Source: Opitutaceae bacterium (GTDB taxonomy: Bacteria > Verrucomicrobiota > Verrucomicrobiia > Opitutales > Opitutaceae). From it: a stretch of 7,285 nucleotides of DNA. Positions 4,742 through 7,285 of the stretch are shown here, in pieces. Within the stretch, counting starts at the first letter, position 1; every line of letters starts with the position of its first letter. The position numbers and the translations under genes are program-made. Below the pieces are notes generated by a model. It saw only the letters and a list, made by a program, of their open reading frames with translations, searched no databases and was not told the origin of the DNA. The DNA is taken from positions 1-7,285 of the forward strand of contig JAITDF010000392.1 in NCBI GenBank assembly GCA_031282705.1, written 5' to 3'.

Positions 4742-7138
4742 ATGCCCAACCTTCGCGACATCCATAACAAATTCGCCGGCACCGCCCTCATGCGCCGCCC
4801 CTTCATGCGCCGCCACTTCCTCTGGTGCGCCGCCCTCGGCCTGCTCTCCGTCTGCATGTTCGGAAAATACCTCGTCTCCGGCACGCAGGTGCTCTCCAGC
4901 CCCGGCACCGACTCCTTCGCCTACTACATCTACGCCTATCAACTCGCCTTCAACGGACTCACCGGCGGCGACCTCGTGCTCTGGAACCCCTACAACTACG
5001 GCGGCCAGCCCTTCCTCGGCCAGATGCAGTCGGCGCTCTTCTACCCGCCGAACTGGCTGGTGATGTGGCTGCCCGTCGCCACGGCGCTGAACTGGCTGGT
5101 CTTCGGCCACCAATGGCTGCTCGGCCTCGGCGTTTACGGCTGGGCCTCCTCGCGCGGCCTGCGCCCCGCCGCCGCCTTCCTCTCCGCCGCGCTCATGATG
5201 TTCGGCGCGCCCTACATGCTCCACGCCTTCGCCGGCCACATGTCCAACCTCGCCAGCATGGCCTGGATCCCCTTCATCTTCTGGGGCATCGACGGCTGGC
5301 TGGAAAAACGCCACCACCGCTGGCTCCTCCTCGCCGCCGCCGCCGCCGCCCTGCAAATCTACGCCGGCCACACCCAGTATTTCTACTACACCGCCATCGT
5401 CGCCGGCCTCTACACGCTGGTCTTCCTGCGCGGCGTCGCCGGCAAACCCCGCGCCCTGCTCGGCCTGCTCGCCATCTACCCGGTCGCGCTGCTCTTCGCC
5501 GCCGCCCAGTTCCTCCCCGGCCTCTCCGCCGCCGCCGAGTCGGTGCGCGGCGACGGCGCGGGCTACGACTTCGCCTCCATGTTCGCCTTCCCGCCGGAAA
5601 ACATCCTCACGCTCGTCGCCCCGTGGTTTTTCGGCAACATGACCGACGCCCCCTACTGGGGCCGCTGCTACCTCTGGGAGATGAGCCTGTTCTTCGGCGC
5701 GGGCGGGCTGGCGCTCGCCCTCAACGGCCTCGCCGGCGAACGCCGCCGCTGGCGCTTCCTCGTCCTCCTCGCCGCCATCGCGCTGCTCGCGCTCGGCGCG
5801 CGCACGCCGCTCTACCACGTGCTTTATCACGCGCTGCCCGGCTTCAGCATGTTCCGCGGCACCTCGAAGTTTGTCTTCGTCCTCGTCCTCTTCCTCGTGC
5901 TCCTCGCCGGCCGCGGCCTCGACCGCCTGCTCGCCGGGGAAAAAGCCCCCCGCTGGCTCTGGGCCGGCGCCCTCGCCCTCGGCGCGTTCGCGATTCTCGC
6001 CGGCGCGCTGCCCTCCGCCGGCGCATGGGAAAGCCTCGCGCAGGACCTCGCGCGCCTCGGCCGGAAAACCGGCGAGCACTACCTCAACCCCGCGTTCTTT
6101 GAAACCCCCGGCTGGGGCGCGAAACTCGCCGCCGCCGGCGGCTGGTCCCTCGCCCTCGGCGGCGGCTGGCTGCTGGCCGCCGGCGCGCTCCTGCTGGCCG
6201 CGCAAAAACAATCCCGCCTCGCCTGGGCCGCCGGCGCGCTGGCCCTGGCCGAGGTGCTGCTCGTCGCCCGGCAATCCGTCGCCTCCTTCCCCGCCGCCGC
6301 CGCCGGTTATCCGGCCGTCAAGGACTTCCTCGCCCAAAACCCCGGCGACTACCGCACCCTCAACATGCTCAACGCCTCCTCCGCCATCGAATTGAAATCC
6401 GAAGGCATCTGGGGCTACGACCCGTTTGTGTTGAAACGCTACGCCGAGTTCGTCCACTACGCCAACGGCCTGTCCCCCGACCGCGCCAGCCAGAACGTGC
6501 GCGAATGGAAGTGGCAGGTCCCCTCCATGCTCGCGCTGCTCCGCGGGCGCCTCGCCTTTGTCCCGGAAAACAACACCATCCGCGTCGTCCCGCTCCAGGA
6601 CCCGCTCTCGCGCTTCTACGTCGTCGCCAACCACCGCGTGCTGAAAAACCGCGACGCGATCTTCGACGAAATGTCCAAGCCCGGCTTCAACCCCCGCAAC
6701 GAAGTGCTCCTGGAAGAGCAACCCATCCTCGCCCCCGACCCCGGCGCCGGCCAATACAGCATCCGCCTCCTCAACACCTCCACCGACCACTGGACGCTCG
6801 AGGTGCAGACGCAATTTTCCGCCTTCCTCGTCATGACCGACGCCTACTCGAAAGACTGGCGCGTGCGCTCCCTGCCCGACAGCGTGCAAGTGAGCTACGA
6901 ACTCCTGCCCGCGTATTACGCGCTGCGCGCCATCCCGCTCGCCCCCGGCACGCACCGCATCCGCATCGAATATTCGCCCGCCGGCCTCGCCCTCGGCGTG
7001 AAACTCACCCTCGCCAGCCTGCTGGCCGCGTGCCTGTTCCTGTTCGTCCCCTGCTTCCGCCGCGCCATCGAATCGCTCGCCAGGAAAGCGTCTGTCAATG
7101 ATTCACCCACCAAGCCTCCCCCGGCTTTGGGCAGGTGA
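4742..7138 (+). CDS. YfhO-family polytopic membrane protein
   Basis: This encodes a 798-residue protein of the YfhO family (GT-C-like membrane proteins). In Firmicutes, members are tied to glycosylation of teichoic acid or lipoteichoic acid; elsewhere they usually sit in surface-polysaccharide or glycosylation loci. After a basic N-terminus (RRPFMRR, 18-24) and the first helix (about 25-45) comes a loop with D57 in GTDSFAYY, then WNPYNYGGQPF (81-91) and FYPPNWL (100-106), both typical of the family. About a dozen hydrophobic segments run from 25 to 510. LPGFSMFRGTSKF (365-377) is the conserved R-containing loop, and GYDPFVLKRYAEF (558-570) marks the start of the extracytoplasmic C-terminal part. 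Residues 670-750 form a beta-rich domain (LVMTDAYSKDW, then APGTHRIRIEYSP), and a last helix spans about 750-771. Length is normal. The ATG at 4742 follows the previous stop by 22 bp, and the TGA overlaps the next GTG. A polyprenyl-phosphate-sugar-dependent transferase role is inferred. Confidence 0.85.
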   Translation: MPNLRDIHNKFAGTALMRRPFMRRHFLWCAALGLLSVCMFGKYLVSGTQVLSSPGTDSFAYYIYAYQLAFNGLTGGDLVLWNPYNYGGQPFLGQMQSALFYPPNWLVMWLPVATALNWLVFGHQWLLGLGVYGWASSRGLRPAAAFLSAALMMFGAPYMLHAFAGHMSNLASMAWIPFIFWGIDGWLEKRHHRWLLLAAAAAALQIYAGHTQYFYYTAIVAGLYTLVFLRGVAGKPRALLGLLAIYPVALLFAAAQFLPGLSAAAESVRGDGAGYDFASMFAFPPENILTLVAPWFFGNMTDAPYWGRCYLWEMSLFFGAGGLALALNGLAGERRRWRFLVLLAAIALLALGARTPLYHVLYHALPGFSMFRGTSKFVFVLVLFLVLLAGRGLDRLLAGEKAPRWLWAGALALGAFAILAGALPSAGAWESLAQDLARLGRKTGEHYLNPAFFETPGWGAKLAAAGGWSLALGGGWLLAAGALLLAAQKQSRLAWAAGALALAEVLLVARQSVASFPAAAAGYPAVKDFLAQNPGDYRTLNMLNASSAIELKSEGIWGYDPFVLKRYAEFVHYANGLSPDRASQNVREWKWQVPSMLALLRGRLAFVPENNTIRVVPLQDPLSRFYVVANHRVLKNRDAIFDEMSKPGFNPRNEVLLEEQPILAPDPGAGQYSIRLLNTSTDHWTLEVQTQFSAFLVMTDAYSKDWRVRSLPDSVQVSYELLPAYYALRAIPLAPGTHRIRIEYSPAGLALGVKLTLASLLAACLFLFVPCFRRAIESLARKASVNDSPTKPPPALGR

Positions 7139-7254
7139 ACCGCGCCTCGTGCGGAGGCGCGTTCCGCGAAACCGTTTACCGCAAGGCCGGGGAATCCGGC
7201 TTTGCCTGCAACATCGTCCGCTGCCGGACATGCGGGCTGTTTTCGATGAGGTAA
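7135..7254 (+). pseudogene. Truncated zinc-ribbon N-terminus of a SAM-dependent methyltransferase
   Basis: A 39-codon frame starts with GTG inside a GTGA overlap with the YfhO-like stop, a typical translationally coupled arrangement. It reads NRASCGGAFRETVYRK, a linker, then IVRCRTCGLFSMR and stop. The pattern CGG...Y-x-K...(I/V)-R-C-x2-C-G-L is the N-terminal zinc ribbon found in many class I methyltransferases encoded in glycan clusters. There it is normally followed by about 200-300 residues of Rossmann-fold domain. Here TAA (7252-7254) ends the frame where the inverted repeat copy begins, so no catalytic domain is encoded. The first Cys of the first knuckle also appears lost: Arg3 (CGC) stands where a C-x2-C partner of Cys6 is expected, one base from TGC. 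An overlapping frame from ATG 7098 stays open to the window edge, but its Arg/Pro-rich translation shows no family pattern. Calling it a remnant rather than a short functional protein is inference. Confidence 0.55.
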
Positions 7255-7285
7255 CTGATGTTACGCAGTCGGCAGATTTTGGCAG
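7252..7285. repeat. Right, inverted copy of the CTGATGTTACGC-ended repeat
   Basis: Positions 7252-7266 (taactgatgttacgc) are the perfect reverse complement of 91-105, and 7277-7285 (ttttggcag) of 71-79. The spacers differ by one base in length. The copy starts with the outer motif at 7252-7255 and runs rightward out of the window, mirroring the left copy. If it matches the left copy further on, the palindromes seen at 1-59 should follow just beyond the window. Its first three bases provide the TAA of the methyltransferase remnant. Confidence 0.7.

Noticed and set aside
2479..4908. Very long minus-strand open frame (about 800 codons) opposite the TPR membrane protein gene, with similar ones at 1268-2593 and 4706-6955
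   Set aside because: These translate to Gly/Val/Glu/His-rich low-complexity sequence with no domain pattern. Long antisense frames are expected in GC-rich genes with G/C third positions.
7257..7268. gatgttacgcag resembles a stretch of the class 1 integron attI1 site as I remember it
   Set aside because: Only about a dozen bases agree. There is no integrase gene, attC site or cassette in view, and the motif is better explained as the end of the dispersed repeat.
7098..7285. Open frame from ATG 7098 to the window edge as the start of the next gene
   Set aside because: Its Arg/Pro-rich translation has no recognisable motif, while the frame from GTG 7135 gives a zinc-ribbon pattern and a GTGA overlap.
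1..7285. CRISPR array, tRNA, rRNA, toxin-antitoxin or phage defence genes
   Set aside because: I saw no regularly spaced repeats, no tRNA- or rRNA-like sequence and no defence-related domains in any frame.

Overview
The window is GC-rich and codes almost entirely on the + strand from about position 553 onward. Gene content (an LptE-like lipoprotein, a GT9 glycosyltransferase, a TMTC-like TPR membrane protein and a YfhO-type membrane protein), the lack of Shine-Dalgarno sequences and the style of the intergenic repeats suggest a Gram-negative bacterium, most likely of the Verrucomicrobiota (Opitutaceae-like). That assignment is an inference from overall character; no taxonomic marker gene is present.

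Layout. Positions 1-105 hold the end of a repeat element: two GC-rich palindromes, then a segment ending in gcgtaacatcag. Positions 103-552 carry no credible gene. They hold a weak terminator-like hairpin, a 14-bp tandem duplication, a 30-bp imperfect inverted repeat, and a 113-bp MITE-like unit (385-497) with 13-bp terminal inverted repeats and flanking ACCTCC direct repeats. Positions 553-7138 hold four intact co-directional genes: an LptE-like outer-membrane lipoprotein (553-1149), a GT9 glycosyltransferase (1253-2509), a polytopic membrane protein with C-terminal TPRs (2470-4719) and a YfhO-family polytopic membrane protein (4742-7138). A fifth reading frame starts with a GTGA overlap at 7135. 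It looks like the zinc-ribbon N-terminus of a SAM-dependent methyltransferase but stops after 39 codons, where a second, inverted copy of the repeat begins (7252-7285).

How the genes may work together. The last three intact genes overlap or are spaced by 22 bp or less, so they probably form one transcript; lptE lies 103 bp upstream and may belong to it. All products fit envelope and surface-glycan work. LptE is the lipoprotein plug of the LPS translocon, GT9 enzymes add sugars to LPS-type glycans, and TMTC-like and YfhO proteins are GT-C-like membrane proteins linked to lipid-phosphate-sugar-dependent glycosylation. The exact glycan or protein acceptor cannot be read from the sequence.

The most notable non-coding signal is the 12-bp motif CTGATGTTACGC. 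It occurs four times, each time oriented as if it were the outer end of an element: at the left edge, at both ends of the 113-bp unit, and at the right edge, where it supplies the stop codon of the truncated methyltransferase frame.
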